DNA from: an uncultured Clostridia bacterium
GTDB taxonomy: Bacteria; Bacillota; Clostridia; Christensenellales; UBA1242
Assembly (NCBI GenBank): GCA_947630745.1
Contig: CANRIT010000004.1
Coordinates: 44,122-108,121 of the forward strand
DNA: 64,000 nucleotides
Direction of reading: 5' to 3'
Under the pieces are notes generated by a model, which saw nothing but the letters and a program-made list of their open reading frames with translations, was not told the DNA's origin and ran no database searches. How positions within the stretch are numbered: the stretch's first letter is position 1; each line of letters opens with the position of its first letter. Positions 18,752-29,303 of this stretch are shown piece after piece. Made by a program: the position numbers and the translations under genes.

Positions 18752-19960
18752 TTAACTATTATTTGCGTTTTTTGCGTCTTTTTTTACCAATTTCCCGTCT
18801 TTTACACGATAAACCTTAAACCTTATAAACAGCAGGCACAACAGCTCAAATACCCCGCCAACAAATTGTCCAAGCACGGTGCAGAGCGCAATTGGCACAA
18901 AGGTGGAAATTACAAATCTTACTACATATGAAGTTGTTGATATGACCGTGTTTTTAAATGCGGAATATTCAAGCTGCACAAATGGTTCAAACCCATATAT
19001 GATTGGATTGTAGCAAAAATCAATCAGTTCGACAAAAAAGCAAATCAAACCCAATTTTAAATTTACATTGTAAAGTTTAAACAGCCCAAAAAATCCTAAA
19101 ATCGAACTTGCTGTTATGATGCTTGTGTATTTTATGCAGTTTTTTATTGTCTGCTTGTAGTCGTATTTCCCATTTGCTAAATCAATTTTTGCCACGGTTG
19201 ACATTGCGTTGCAACTATCCCACTGCGCGTCAGTTATCAGTGCTACAAAGTTTATTGCGGTTACATATTCAGTCCCAGCCTCAAACGCGTTGCTGTAACC
19301 AAAGAAATATGTGCCAATAAGCAACAGATATCCAAATATCTCGGTTGATTCGTATTTGAAATTGGTCAAAATATTAAAATTCAATTTAAACTTGTGGAAT
19401 TGTTTAAAAAACAACACAAGCGCATAAATTGTTATGCAGGTTAAGGTTGCGCCAATAATTACAAAATCGTTTTTAACAATAAGTGAACTGCCGATAAGCA
19501 CAACAAATTCCATAATGTTAAAAATTAAACTATGACGGTAAGCAATTTTGTCGTTGTCTTCAAAATACAATTTTTCAAGCGACATGGAAAATATAAAGTG
19601 GATGAATTGCGAACTGAACGAGTAAATGGCAAAATGCTTGTATATTTCAACATCCATATTAAGAAACTGAATATATTGTTTACTAAAAATCAACAGCAGC
19701 GCGTAAAAAATTCCGCCAACAAACAACCCAATTGTCATGCTGCTTAGTACTGCGTTCGGATTATTTTCTTTTGCTTGTTTGATGTTCGCCCCGCTTGCAA
19801 AAATGCATAACAACAAAGAAAAAACAAACTGCACTGGATAGGTCAGCGAAAAAATATTAACTAAATTTGTATCTACAGTTAACCCCAGCAAAAACCATGA
19901 AATTATTGGCACGATTGATAGCGCAAATGTGCTGGAACCAATGCGTAATAATCTTTTCAT
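18752..19960 (-). CDS. Polytopic membrane protein, MATE-like transporter
   Basis: 402 aa, ~12 hydrophobic segments, MATE-like N-terminus (RIGSSTFALSIVPIISWFLLGLTVD). Confidence 0.6.
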   Translation of the reverse strand: MKRLLRIGSSTFALSIVPIISWFLLGLTVDTNLVNIFSLTYPVQFVFSLLLCIFASGANIKQAKENNPNAVLSSMTIGLFVGGIFYALLLIFSKQYIQFLNMDVEIYKHFAIYSFSSQFIHFIFSMSLEKLYFEDNDKIAYRHSLIFNIMEFVVLIGSSLIVKNDFVIIGATLTCITIYALVLFFKQFHKFKLNFNILTNFKYESTEIFGYLLLIGTYFFGYSNAFEAGTEYVTAINFVALITDAQWDSCNAMSTVAKIDLANGKYDYKQTIKNCIKYTSIITASSILGFFGLFKLYNVNLKLGLICFFVELIDFCYNPIIYGFEPFVQLEYSAFKNTVISTTSYVVRFVISTFVPIALCTVLGQFVGGVFELLCLLFIRFKVYRVKDGKLVKKDAKNANNS

Positions 19961-20083
19961 ATTAAGATTATATCACATCTGCCGATTATTTGTTTAAATT
20001 TTTAACCATTTGCCCTATTTTTTTCAATCAAACGAAAAAGAACTTTTACATCTTTGTGTATCTAACAGAAACGCATTTTTATT

Positions 20084-20285
20084 AATCAGACGGAAGAAAC
20101 AAGTGAGGCAAGGTTTGGAAACAAGTAAACAGACTAGAAAAATAAACATTCGCAAATCAGACTGTTTAGAAACAAGCGAGACTAGGCTCGAAATTCGCGG
20201 AGGGCAGGAGTTTATTTGCCATAAATGACTGCCCTACGCGGATTTCAGTAAACGACGTATCGCGCAATTTATAAACAGTCTGATT
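20084..20285. repeat. Multi-stem inverted/direct repeat element, possible structured RNA or repetitive element
   Basis: 14-bp perfect outer inverted repeat (20155-20168 / 20272-20285), inner 12-bp stem with one mismatch (20196-20207 / 20229-20240), three GAAACAAG copies (20096, 20118, 20169). Confidence 0.6.
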
Positions 20286-20622
20286 AGATACAGTCGACAG
20301 TCGCATTCAGCACCTCCGTTATCGCGCGGTTTTTTATGTAGTATACTATGGTTTTGCCTGTGCGGTCGCTATCTACAATGTTTAGCGATTTTAAAATTTT
20401 TAACTGGTGGCTTAGCGTGGTTTGATTAAGTGACAAAATTGTTGAAATATCGGTTACACAAAGTGGTTTTATGGTCAGCAAAATTATTATGCGCAGTCGG
20501 GTGCGGTCGCTGAACGCGTAAAAGAAATCGGACATATTTATAAGGTCGCTTTTGCTGGGCAGATAGTCGCGTATGGCAATTTCTTCTCTATAATCCAAAT
20601 TCATACAAATAGCGTACAACAA
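20284..20622 (-). CDS. ArsR-type HTH transcriptional regulator
   Basis: FSDRTRLRIIILLTIKPLCVTDISTILSLNQTTLSHQLKILKSLNIVDSDRTGKTIVYYI winged-helix pattern. Confidence 0.9.
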   Translation of the reverse strand: MLYAICMNLDYREEIAIRDYLPSKSDLINMSDFFYAFSDRTRLRIIILLTIKPLCVTDISTILSLNQTTLSHQLKILKSLNIVDSDRTGKTIVYYIKNRAITEVLNATVDCI

Positions 20623-20707
20623 AAATTAAATTCTGCCAAATTGTAACAATAAGTTTTTGTGTCGAATAAATAAAATAAACAAAATATTTTAGTGAAGGAG
20701 AAAGAAA

Positions 20708-20896
20708 ATGAACGCAAATATACTTTATGTGCTGTTTATCATTTTGATTGCAGTAATTGCTCAAGCCGCAAACATAAATCTTGCTAACAATACTTCAATT
20801 TTGTTGCTGCTGTTGTTGATTTTGTTCGCCTTTGGCAACGGAAACACAAATAACAACAATTGTTACTTATATGGTCAACAGCGCAGTTTCATTTAG
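20708..20896 (+). CDS. Small hydrophobic, Asn-rich peptide
   Basis: 62 aa; RBS AAGGAG; divergent from the ArsR-type gene; hydrophobic core then FGNGNTNNNN. Confidence 0.6.
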   Translation: MNANILYVLFIILIAVIAQAANINLANNTSILLLLLLILFAFGNGNTNNNNCYLYGQQRSFI

Positions 20897-21167
20897 ATTG
20901 CCATGCGCAATCTTTTTTAATTTGTAACAAAATTTTATTGTGATAAGAAATAAAACGCATTAAAACAAATTAAAATTTAATAACCATGCAAAATATTGTT
21001 AAAATTTACTTATTTTTATAAAAAAAAGCGCAAATAATTGCACTTTTTGATTGGTTTTTTATATTATATTAAATTTTCCACGCAAAATGATTTATAAGTA
21101 ATTCAATGTCAAAATCAGATTAGCCCAATTTACAACATACCCCCTAAGGGCATATATTATAATAATT

Positions 21168-22157
21168 TTACAATAGCCCCATATTTTGTTTTGCACGGAG
21201 CATGGTTTTGCGTGCAACTTCTTCCGCCTTTTTTGCACCTTCGCTGGCAATGTTTAATAGTTCGCTTTGATGCGCCATATAGTAATTATATTTTTCTCGT
21301 ATTGGCGCAATTGTGCGGATGACTGCTTCGGCGGTGCGAGATTTCAATACCCCGTACCCCCTTCCTTTGAGTTCGTCAACAAGCTGTTCAATTGGCGTAC
21401 CTTCACATGCGGAAATTATAGTTAGCAAATTGCTAACCCCTGGCTGATTTTGTTCGTCAAACGCGATGTTGTTAAGGCTGTCGGTAACCGCACGCTTGAT
21501 TTTTTTTGTGATTTCTTCGTCCGTGTCATGCAAATATATAACATTGTTTGGGTCGTCATCCGACTTGCCCATTTTGCTGGTTGGGTCAATAAGCCCTTTA
21601 ATGCGCGCGCCCACAGTTGGAACAACCGCCTTTGGAATTACAAACGTGTCGCCAAAGCGGTGATTGAAACGGGTGGCTATGTCGCGGCAAAGTTCAACAT
21701 GTTGCACTTGGTCTTCGCCAACCGGCACGATATTTGTGTTGTACAACAAAATATCCGCCGCCATAAGCACGGGATAGGTAAACAGCGCGGTGGTTAGGCT
21801 GGTTGCCCCTTTTGCCACCTTGTCTTTATACTGAGTCATGCGGCTGGCTTCCCCCATCATAGTGGTGCAATTTAGCAGCCAACTAAGTTCTGTATGCTCA
21901 GGCACCATACTTTGCACATAGATAATGGACTTTTTTGGGTCAAGCCCGCACGCCAAAAACATAGCAAGCTGTTCAAGCGTTCTGGTTTTAACAAAATCCG
22001 CACTTAACTCAATTGTGTGCGAATGCAAGTTGGCAATGCAAAAATAGCAAGTGTATTCGTCTTGCAGCTTTATCCAATTTTTAATCGCCCCCAAATAATT
22101 TCCCAATGTTAAATTTCCAGTCGGTTTGGTTGCGCTGTATAAAACTTGTTTTTCCAT
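21168..22157 (-). CDS. trpS: Tryptophanyl-tRNA synthetase
   Basis: VLYSATKPTGNLTLGNYLGAIKNW, VPVGEDQVQHVELCRDIA, KMGKSDDDPNN; start at MEKQVLYSA. Confidence 0.95.
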   Translation of the reverse strand: MEKQVLYSATKPTGNLTLGNYLGAIKNWIKLQDEYTCYFCIANLHSHTIELSADFVKTRTLEQLAMFLACGLDPKKSIIYVQSMVPEHTELSWLLNCTTMMGEASRMTQYKDKVAKGATSLTTALFTYPVLMAADILLYNTNIVPVGEDQVQHVELCRDIATRFNHRFGDTFVIPKAVVPTVGARIKGLIDPTSKMGKSDDDPNNVIYLHDTDEEITKKIKRAVTDSLNNIAFDEQNQPGVSNLLTIISACEGTPIEQLVDELKGRGYGVLKSRTAEAVIRTIAPIREKYNYYMAHQSELLNIASEGAKKAEEVARKTMLRAKQNMGLL

Positions 22158-22244
22158 GGCGTCTCCTATTGCACACATATATTATACAATCATTATAAAA
22201 GTTTTTTAAAAAATATGCAAATAAATTAATATGAGCGCACAAAA

Positions 22245-22272
22245 AAAGACGGCGAAAAGCCATCTTTTTAAA
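22245..22272 (-). terminator. Terminator of the sugar-isomerase cassette
   Basis: Minus strand AAGATGGC-TTTTC-GCCGTCTT followed by T-run. Confidence 0.55.
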
Positions 22273-22351
22273 CTAACTAAAGAATCTTACAAATACTTAA
22301 AATATCTTACGCAATGTAATCAAAATTCAATCGCTTGATCAAAATTGGTCA

Positions 22352-23182
22352 TCATTTTACTTGCGTGGGCAAATTAACCATATCATCAATTTTTTCTAAT
22401 CGTCTATAAGCCTCTGTAAAGAATTCTAGTGGAGTGAGTTCATTCACATAGCCTCGTTTGTATCCAGACTCACAAGCTATTACCCCTTTGTAGTTTGCCT
22501 CTCGCAAATTTTCAGCTAAGAGTTTCCAATCAATTGTGCCGTCAAAAGGAAGCAAATGTAAATCTTTTGATTGGTCGTTATCATGTAAATGAATACAAGC
22601 TATTTTGTTTTTAAACCTTTTAAAATCAAAACCATCTTTAAAATACACATGATTGTGTCCGCTATCAAAACAAACTTGTAGATTTGGGCTTTGAATATTG
22701 TCCAAAATAAATTCTATATAACCAGGCCATACAGTGTTTTCAAGAGCCACTATTACACCTAATTTCTCTGCGTGTTTGACTATCTCTTCCCAACGTTTAA
22801 GGCCGATTTTGGACATAGGCGATTGTTTACTACTTTTTGTTACGTGCATGCACACCATTTTAATTCCATCTTTTGCAACAATTTCCAAATCTCTTTTGTA
22901 ATCCGCAACAAGTTGATCCCCGGCAGTCCCTTCTTCCCAGATGGTTGCAATTCCTTCATTGACTTGATACCCTAAATGAACAAATACAATTTCTAAACCA
23001 TAGGATTTAGCCAGATCATAAAATTTTCTATATTGTCCTTCAAACAGATGATTCGCCTTAAAAGACATAAATATTCTTTTAAATCCAGCTTGAACGGCCA
23101 ACTTCAAACTTTCTTCATTTGATATTGTTTCATTAGTTGGACGATCTTCACAACGAATAAACATTGCTATATTGGTATTCAT
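22352..23182 (-). CDS. Sugar phosphate isomerase/epimerase (xylose isomerase-like TIM barrel)
   Basis: VALENTVW, LQVCFDSGHNHVY, CIHLHDND, GVIACESG metal/catalytic motifs. Confidence 0.85.
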   Translation of the reverse strand: MNTNIAMFIRCEDRPTNETISNEESLKLAVQAGFKRIFMSFKANHLFEGQYRKFYDLAKSYGLEIVFVHLGYQVNEGIATIWEEGTAGDQLVADYKRDLEIVAKDGIKMVCMHVTKSSKQSPMSKIGLKRWEEIVKHAEKLGVIVALENTVWPGYIEFILDNIQSPNLQVCFDSGHNHVYFKDGFDFKRFKNKIACIHLHDNDQSKDLHLLPFDGTIDWKLLAENLREANYKGVIACESGYKRGYVNELTPLEFFTEAYRRLEKIDDMVNLPTQVK

Positions 23183-23199
23183 TTTTCACCTCGCGCTAT

Positions 23200-24147
23200 T
23201 TATTTCACTTTTGTGTTGAGAATCTTTAAAAATTCGTCGCCACTTGCAGCAATATGAACTCCTTTCTTATCTACAATCTTTGCACCTGCACGCTCACAGA
23301 TTTTAAGCACTGGGTAAAAGTTCCAAATTTTATTGCCGTTATAAACAGCCCCATTTAGTTTTCCAGATGCTACCCACGCAAATGCCACTGCTATACTCCC
23401 ATAATCTCGTAGAATAAGACCATACTTTTCCATTCCCAAAATACGCTTAATTCTTTCCGTCCCCGTTGCGGCGACCAAACCTTTTTCAATTGGGCAATTT
23501 TTTACAGATGTCTTTTTCCCATTCAGATAGGCCGTGCTCTCATCCGCAAAATATAATTCGTTCAAAAAAGGCAAATATGCGACTGCCGCCGTGCAAATAC
23601 CATCGCGAATAATTGCCATTTGCGTCGCAAAAATCGGCATCATTTTGCTGACATTGACCGAACCATCAATGCCGTTTATGATAACGCAATTCTTAGAAAG
23701 TTTCACATCGGGACTAAATTCCTCACTGATAATGTCAAAGTTTGGATATGATTCTTTCACCTTTTTAATGATGTATTTTTCTATATTTATCTCAATAGAT
23801 GTTACAACATCCCCCGAGTCACCTTTATCAATCGTTTCAAAATCATTTACCAAAAGCACACTCGCCTGTTTAATAACCTTTATTGAAAATTCGCAATCCT
23901 TGTTCATTTCTTCACTCTCCACAATGTTAAAAACATCTTTTTCTATTACAAAGTTGAAATCTTTGTTGCTTTTTAAAATAAGGTCAAACCTTGCAGATTT
24001 CACTAATGACATTTCTTCGAGTTTTTCCCTACGTTCCTTGCATTTTGCAACCACTTGCTCAAAAGTTTGCTTTTCTTCGCCATTTCTTGCTCGTATTATT
24101 CGCCTTTTCGCTTCAACTTCAAGCTCGCAACCAATATATACCGACAA
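23200..24147 (-). CDS. C-terminal part of a kinase plus inositol-monophosphatase-family domain (frameshift-continued from 24216-24605)
   Basis: N-terminal VYIGCELEVEAKRRIIRARNG resembles the C-terminal half of a uridine-kinase-like P-loop kinase; then GDVVTSIEINIE, IISEEF, INGIDGSVN, KIWNFYPVLKICERAGAK (IMPase-like). Confidence 0.7.
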   Translation of the reverse strand: MSVYIGCELEVEAKRRIIRARNGEEKQTFEQVVAKCKERREKLEEMSLVKSARFDLILKSNKDFNFVIEKDVFNIVESEEMNKDCEFSIKVIKQASVLLVNDFETIDKGDSGDVVTSIEINIEKYIIKKVKESYPNFDIISEEFSPDVKLSKNCVIINGIDGSVNVSKMMPIFATQMAIIRDGICTAAVAYLPFLNELYFADESTAYLNGKKTSVKNCPIEKGLVAATGTERIKRILGMEKYGLILRDYGSIAVAFAWVASGKLNGAVYNGNKIWNFYPVLKICERAGAKIVDKKGVHIAASGDEFLKILNTKVK

Positions 24148-24215
24148 ACAATCTTTTGGTTTCTCAATAAATTGAGTTCCAACACCTTCAAAAATATGGA
24201 TGTCCGCCTTGCCAC

Positions 24216-24605
24216 TTAATAAAACATAATCTGATTCATCCTGACATTTTTTTGGAATATGAAAAAATCTAATTTTTGTTTCAAGTTAAAAATTGTGGCA
24301 TTCAGGCTATTAAGACAATAACTTTCTCCAAAAGATGTGTTGAAAGATCCAAAATTTTCATTTCCTTCACTATCTAGAAAAACACTCTTTGCACTACGAC
24401 GCACTGTTGAATTCGTGACAAAGTCATCTGTATCAATTAAGTTCGCTGTAAATCCATTTTGCTCAAATTTTTCTTTAATTCTTTTTGCCAAAGTTGACTT
24501 ACCAGCTCCACCATTGCCGGAAATAAATAAAAATTTACATCCCGTAGCAATGCAAAATTTAAATATACGATCGATAACAAATGGATTTTCAAAATTCGTA
24601 TCCAT
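24216..24605 (-). CDS. N-terminal P-loop of a uridine-kinase-like protein, apparently interrupted by a -1 frameshift
   Basis: FLFISGNGGAGKSTLAKRIKEKFEQNGFTANLIDTDDF; frame lost after the A7 run near 24247-24253. Confidence 0.65.
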   Translation of the reverse strand: MDTNFENPFVIDRIFKFCIATGCKFLFISGNGGAGKSTLAKRIKEKFEQNGFTANLIDTDDFVTNSTVRRSAKSVFLDSEGNENFGSFNTSFGESYCLNSLNATIFNLKQKLDFFIFQKNVRMNQIMFY

Positions 24606-24814
24606 ATAAATATTATATCACACAATCTCTTAATATCAAAGTATATTTAAATTTTTCTAGTAGTTAAACGTGGTAAAACCCATGGAAAACCACCAAATCA
24701 TAGGCAAAAAGCACATATTTTACCCAAAAAATTAAGCAATTTTTGACTATAACAAAAATCTCGCGTGGTCAAAAAGTGGTCAAAATGGCCATTTTTTAGC
24801 AAAAAGTTGACCAC

Positions 24815-24846
24815 AAAAAAAAGATGACCACATCTGTGATCACCTT
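24815..24846 (-). terminator. Terminator of the str gene cluster (after tuf)
   Basis: AAGGTGATCACA/TGTGGTCATCTT stem followed by T-run on minus strand. Confidence 0.65.
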
Positions 24847-24873
24847 TGTTTAGGGCAATATTGCCATTTTTTA

Positions 24874-26076
24874 TTATCCAATGATTTCAGAAACAACACC
24901 TGAACCAACTGTTCTGCCACCTTCACGGATAGCGAAACGCATACCCTTTTCGATAGCAACTGGGTGGATAAGTTCAATTTCCATAGAAACATTATCACCT
25001 GGCATAACCATTTCTACGCCGTCTGGAAGTTTGATTGAACCAGTAATATCAGTTGTGCGAACGTAGAATTGTGGACGGTAACCATTGAAGAATGCAGTGT
25101 GGCGGCCACCCTCTTCCTTTTTAAGAACATAAACTTCTGCCTTAAATTTAGTGTGAGGAGTGATTGTGCCTGGTTTTGCAAGCACTTGTCCGCGTTCGAT
25201 ATCAGTTCTGTTAATACCGCGAAGCAACAAACCAGCGTTATCGCCAGAACGAGCCTCGTCAAGTGATTTACGGAACATTTCGATACCAGTAACAACAACT
25301 TTACGAGTAGGTTTGATACCAACAAGTTCAACTTCTTCGTTAAGTTTTAATACACCACGTTCTACCCTACCAGTAGCAACTGTACCACGACCAGTAATGG
25401 TGAAGACGTCTTCAACAGGCATAAGGAAAGGTTTGTCAGTGTCACGAACTGGGTCTGGAATGTATTCGTCAACAGCTTTCATTAACTCTCTGATGCAATC
25501 GCAAGCAGGATCTTCTGGGTGACCAGCAGATGCAGCTTCCAATGCTTTTAATGCAGAACCCTTAACAATAGGGGTAGTGTCACCAGGGAAGTTGTAAGAA
25601 GTTAACAAATCACGGATATCCATTTCAACCAAATCCAACAACTCAGGGTCGTCAACTTGGTCAACTTTGTTGATAAATACAACAATGTATGGAACGCCAA
25701 CCTGACGCGCCAAAAGAATATGCTCACGAGTTTGTGGCATTGGACCATCAGTTGCAGCAACAACAAGGATTGCACCATCCATTTGTGCAGCACCAGTAAT
25801 CATGTTTTTAACATAGTCTGCGTGTCCTGGGCAGTCTACGTGTGCGTAGTGACGTTTTTCAGTTTCGTACTCTACGTGAGAGGTGTTAATTGTAATACCA
25901 CGAGCCTTTTCTTCTGGGGTATTATCAATTTGGTCATAAGACCTTGCTTCTGCAAGACCTTGTGCATGAAGAACAGCGGTGATAGCAGCAGTTAAAGTGG
26001 TTTTGCCGTGGTCTACGTGACCAATGGTACCAATGTTAACGTGCGGTTTAGCCCTGTCAAATTTAGCTTTTGCCAT
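24874..26076 (-). CDS. tuf: Elongation factor Tu
   Basis: [65 protein letters not shown]. Confidence 0.99.
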   Translation of the reverse strand: MAKAKFDRAKPHVNIGTIGHVDHGKTTLTAAITAVLHAQGLAEARSYDQIDNTPEEKARGITINTSHVEYETEKRHYAHVDCPGHADYVKNMITGAAQMDGAILVVAATDGPMPQTREHILLARQVGVPYIVVFINKVDQVDDPELLDLVEMDIRDLLTSYNFPGDTTPIVKGSALKALEAASAGHPEDPACDCIRELMKAVDEYIPDPVRDTDKPFLMPVEDVFTITGRGTVATGRVERGVLKLNEEVELVGIKPTRKVVVTGIEMFRKSLDEARSGDNAGLLLRGINRTDIERGQVLAKPGTITPHTKFKAEVYVLKKEEGGRHTAFFNGYRPQFYVRTTDITGSIKLPDGVEMVMPGDNVSMEIELIHPVAIEKGMRFAIREGGRTVGSGVVSEIIG

Positions 26077-26163
26077 AAAATAATCTCCTTTTTTATATTA
26101 ACTATTATATTTTAGTATATTTATATTATTAAAGTCAAGCAAATTTATGCTTAATTTTAATTT

Positions 26164-28251
26164 TTAATTGTTGCCTTCAAGTTTTTTGCGGTCGCCAATA
26201 ATTTTGTCCGCAACATTCTTAGGGCATTCTGCGTAGTGGTCAAACAACATCTGGAATGTACCACGGCCTTGAGTTGAGCCACGCAGGTCGGTTGAATAAC
26301 CAAACATTTCGCTTAATGGCACTTCGGCATGGATGACTTGTGCGCCATGTTTTGCCTCTGTTCCGGTAAGCACACCACGGCGGGAAGTTATGCCGCCCAT
26401 AACTGTGCCAAGGTAATCGTCTGGGGTGTTGATTTCCACCTTCATAATAGGTTCAAGCAAAACTGGGTCTGCCTTTTTCATTGCCTCTTTAAATGCAAGT
26501 GAGCCAGCAATTTTAAACGCCATTTCACTACTATCCACTTCGTGGAACGAACCATCTAATACGGTAACTTTAAAGTCAATAGTTTCGTACCCAGCAACCA
26601 CGCCCGACTTTTTAGCCTCTTGAATACCCGCATCGATTGGTGGAATAAATTCCTTAGGAATTGCGCCACCAACAACTTGGCTTTCAAACACATAGCCTTT
26701 GTCGCGTTCCAATGGTTCCATCTTGATTTTGCAGTGACCGTATTGACCACGACCACCCGATTGTTTAATATACTTACCTTCCGCTTCAACTGTGCGGCGG
26801 ATGGTTTCTTTATAAGCAACTTGTGGTTTACCAACATTAACTTCCACACCAAATTCACGCTTCATCCTATCCACCAAAATGTCTAGGTGCAACTCGCCCA
26901 TACCAGCAATGATGGTTTGGCCAGTTTGGTCATCGGTGTATGATTTAAAGGTTGGGTCTTCTTCCATAAGTTTTGCAATTGCAATGCCCAATTTTTCTTG
27001 TGCTTGCTTGTCTTTTGGTTCGATGGCTTGCTCGATAACGGGTTTCATAAATTCCATCTCTTCCAACTTGATTGGGTGATCTTCATCACACAAAGTGTCG
27101 CCCGTGCCAGTGTTTTTAAGACCAACAACTGCACAGATATCACCTGCCAAAACTTCTGGAATATCAGTACGATTGTTTGCGTGCATGTGAAGCAAACGAC
27201 CAATACGCTCCTTTTTATCTTTGTTTGCATTAAGCACATAACTGCCTGCTGACAATTTGCCGCTGTAAACACGGATGAAGGTTATACGGCCAACATATGG
27301 GTCGGTTGCAATTTTAAATGCAAGTGCTGCAAATGGCTCGTTGTCGCTGTTGTTACGCTCAACCTTTTCACCATTGGCAAGTGTGCCAGTGATTGGTGGA
27401 ACGTCAATTGGGCTTGGCATATAGTCAACAACTGCATCAAGCAACTCTTGAATACCCTTGTTTTTTGCAGCCGTGCCGCACAAAACTGGGAACATTTTAA
27501 GGGTGCAAGTTGCTTTGCGGATACCGCGCTTGATTTCTTCAACAGTAAGTTCTTCACCAGCAAAGAATTTTTCAAGCAAGCTGTCGTCTGTTTCTGCAAC
27601 TGATTCAATCATCTTTGCACGATATTCTTGACACTGATTAAGCATGTCGGCAGGGATTTCTTCTTCCCTATAATCTTTGCCCAAATCGTCATAGAACACA
27701 TACGCTTTCATCTTAACAAGGTCAACAATACCTTTAAAGGTTTCTGCCTCGCCAATAGGAAGTTGAATTGGAACGGCGTTTGCACCCAAATTATCCCTAA
27801 TGCTTTGAACAGCCTTTAAAAAGTTTGCCTCGTTAATGTCCATTTTGTTGATAAAGCACAACCTTGGAACATTAAACTTGCTTGCTTGACGCCAAACGTT
27901 TTCACTTTGCGCTTGAACACCCGCACGCGCGCTGAAAAGTGCAACTGCGCCGTCCAAAACTTTAAGTGAACGTTCAACTTCTACAGTAAAGTCCACGTGT
28001 CCGGGAGTATCAATAATGTTTATTGTGCAATCTTGCCATTTGCAAGTGGTGCAAGCGGATGTGATTGTGATGCCGCGCTCTTGTTCCTGCGCCATCCAGT
28101 CCATAGTTGCTTCACCATCGTGCACTTCACCAATTTTGTGATTTATGCCGGTGTAAAACAAAATACGCTCGGTTGTTGTGGTTTTACCGGTATCGATGTG
28201 TGCCATGATACCTATATTTCTAATTTTCTCTAACGGAATAGTTCTCGCCAT
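26164..28251 (-). CDS. fusA: Elongation factor G
   Basis: [55 protein letters not shown]. Confidence 0.99.
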   Translation of the reverse strand: MARTIPLEKIRNIGIMAHIDTGKTTTTERILFYTGINHKIGEVHDGEATMDWMAQEQERGITITSACTTCKWQDCTINIIDTPGHVDFTVEVERSLKVLDGAVALFSARAGVQAQSENVWRQASKFNVPRLCFINKMDINEANFLKAVQSIRDNLGANAVPIQLPIGEAETFKGIVDLVKMKAYVFYDDLGKDYREEEIPADMLNQCQEYRAKMIESVAETDDSLLEKFFAGEELTVEEIKRGIRKATCTLKMFPVLCGTAAKNKGIQELLDAVVDYMPSPIDVPPITGTLANGEKVERNNSDNEPFAALAFKIATDPYVGRITFIRVYSGKLSAGSYVLNANKDKKERIGRLLHMHANNRTDIPEVLAGDICAVVGLKNTGTGDTLCDEDHPIKLEEMEFMKPVIEQAIEPKDKQAQEKLGIAIAKLMEEDPTFKSYTDDQTGQTIIAGMGELHLDILVDRMKREFGVEVNVGKPQVAYKETIRRTVEAEGKYIKQSGGRGQYGHCKIKMEPLERDKGYVFESQVVGGAIPKEFIPPIDAGIQEAKKSGVVAGYETIDFKVTVLDGSFHEVDSSEMAFKIAGSLAFKEAMKKADPVLLEPIMKVEINTPDDYLGTVMGGITSRRGVLTGTEAKHGAQVIHAEVPLSEMFGYSTDLRGSTQGRGTFQMLFDHYAECPKNVADKIIGDRKKLEGNN

Positions 28252-28265
28252 AAAATCCCCCTAAA

Positions 28266-28736
28266 TTAAAAGCGGAAGTGAGCAAAAGCCTTGTTAGCCT
28301 CTGCCTGTCTGTGCATATCATCGCGTTTGCGCACAGCACCACCAGTTTGGTTGTAAGCATCAATAATTTCTGCTGCCAAACGGGCCTCCATACCACGCTC
28401 GTTGCGTTTGCGTGCACAAAGCACCAACCAACGAATTGCCAAAGTTTGTTGCCTATCTGCACTAACTTCAGTTGGCACTTGGTAGGACGAACCACCAACA
28501 CGCCTTGCCTTAGTTTCAAGCTTTGGTTTGATGTTTTCAATAGCGGTTGTTAAAACTGCCAATGCTTCCTCACCAATTTTTTCACTGGCTTGCTTCATTG
28601 CACTGTAAACAATTGACTGCGCAATGCCCTTTTTGCCATCGTACATAACTTGGTTGATAACTTTGGTAACCAAAGTGGAATTGTACATTGGATCAGGTAG
28701 AACTTGGCGTTTAACCGCTGCATTTCTTCTTGACAT
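28266..28736 (-). CDS. rpsG: 30S ribosomal protein S7
   Basis: [31 protein letters not shown]. Confidence 0.98.
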   Translation of the reverse strand: MSRRNAAVKRQVLPDPMYNSTLVTKVINQVMYDGKKGIAQSIVYSAMKQASEKIGEEALAVLTTAIENIKPKLETKARRVGGSSYQVPTEVSADRQQTLAIRWLVLCARKRNERGMEARLAAEIIDAYNQTGGAVRKRDDMHRQAEANKAFAHFRF

Positions 28737-28814
28737 AATATTCTCCTTTAATAAAATTTTTATAATTAATTTGTAAATTATTATTTAAATCAAAACAAAA
28801 CCATATTAAATGGC

Positions 28815-29186
28815 TTATTTAGCGCGTTTTGCGCCATATTTACTTCTGCCCTGTTTGCGCTTTTGCACAGCAGCAGTATCCAACGCACCGCGAACTACAT
28901 GGTAACGCACACCAGGAAGGTCTGGCACACGACCACCACGCACCAAAACCACGTTATGCTCTTGCAAATTGTGACCAATACCTGGGATGTAAACAGTGGT
29001 TTCTTTTTTATTGCTAAGGCGAACCCTTGCAATTTTGCGCAATGCTGAGTTAGGTTTTTTAGGAGTAGTTGTGCTTACAGAAAGACAAACACCACGCTTT
29101 TGTGGGCATTCATCTAACAAAATAGATTTGCTTTTAACTGCTTCACTTTTTCTACCCTTACGCACTAACTGGTTAAATGTAGGCAT
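28815..29186 (-). CDS. rpsL: 30S ribosomal protein S12
   Basis: [37 protein letters not shown]. Confidence 0.99.
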   Translation of the reverse strand: MPTFNQLVRKGRKSEAVKSKSILLDECPQKRGVCLSVSTTTPKKPNSALRKIARVRLSNKKETTVYIPGIGHNLQEHNVVLVRGGRVPDLPGVRYHVVRGALDTAAVQKRKQGRSKYGAKRAK

Positions 29187-29274
29187 ATATCCTCCTTATA
29201 AAAAAATTTTTGCAACCTCTTTTGGCAAACGCCAAACTATAGAACAAAGCAGCATCTTGAACTATAACAAATAT

Positions 29275-29303
29275 ATTATATATAAAACCAAAAAAATTGT
29301 CAA
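29275..29303 (-). promoter_or_regulatory. Promoter of rpsL-rpsG-fusA-tuf
   Basis: TTGACA-N17-TATAAT on minus strand. Confidence 0.8.

Noticed and set aside
20010-20228. 72-aa plus-strand ORF
   Set aside because: Lies over the repeat/dyad element; LETSKQTRK and LETSETRLE are translations of the DNA repeat, with no convincing RBS.
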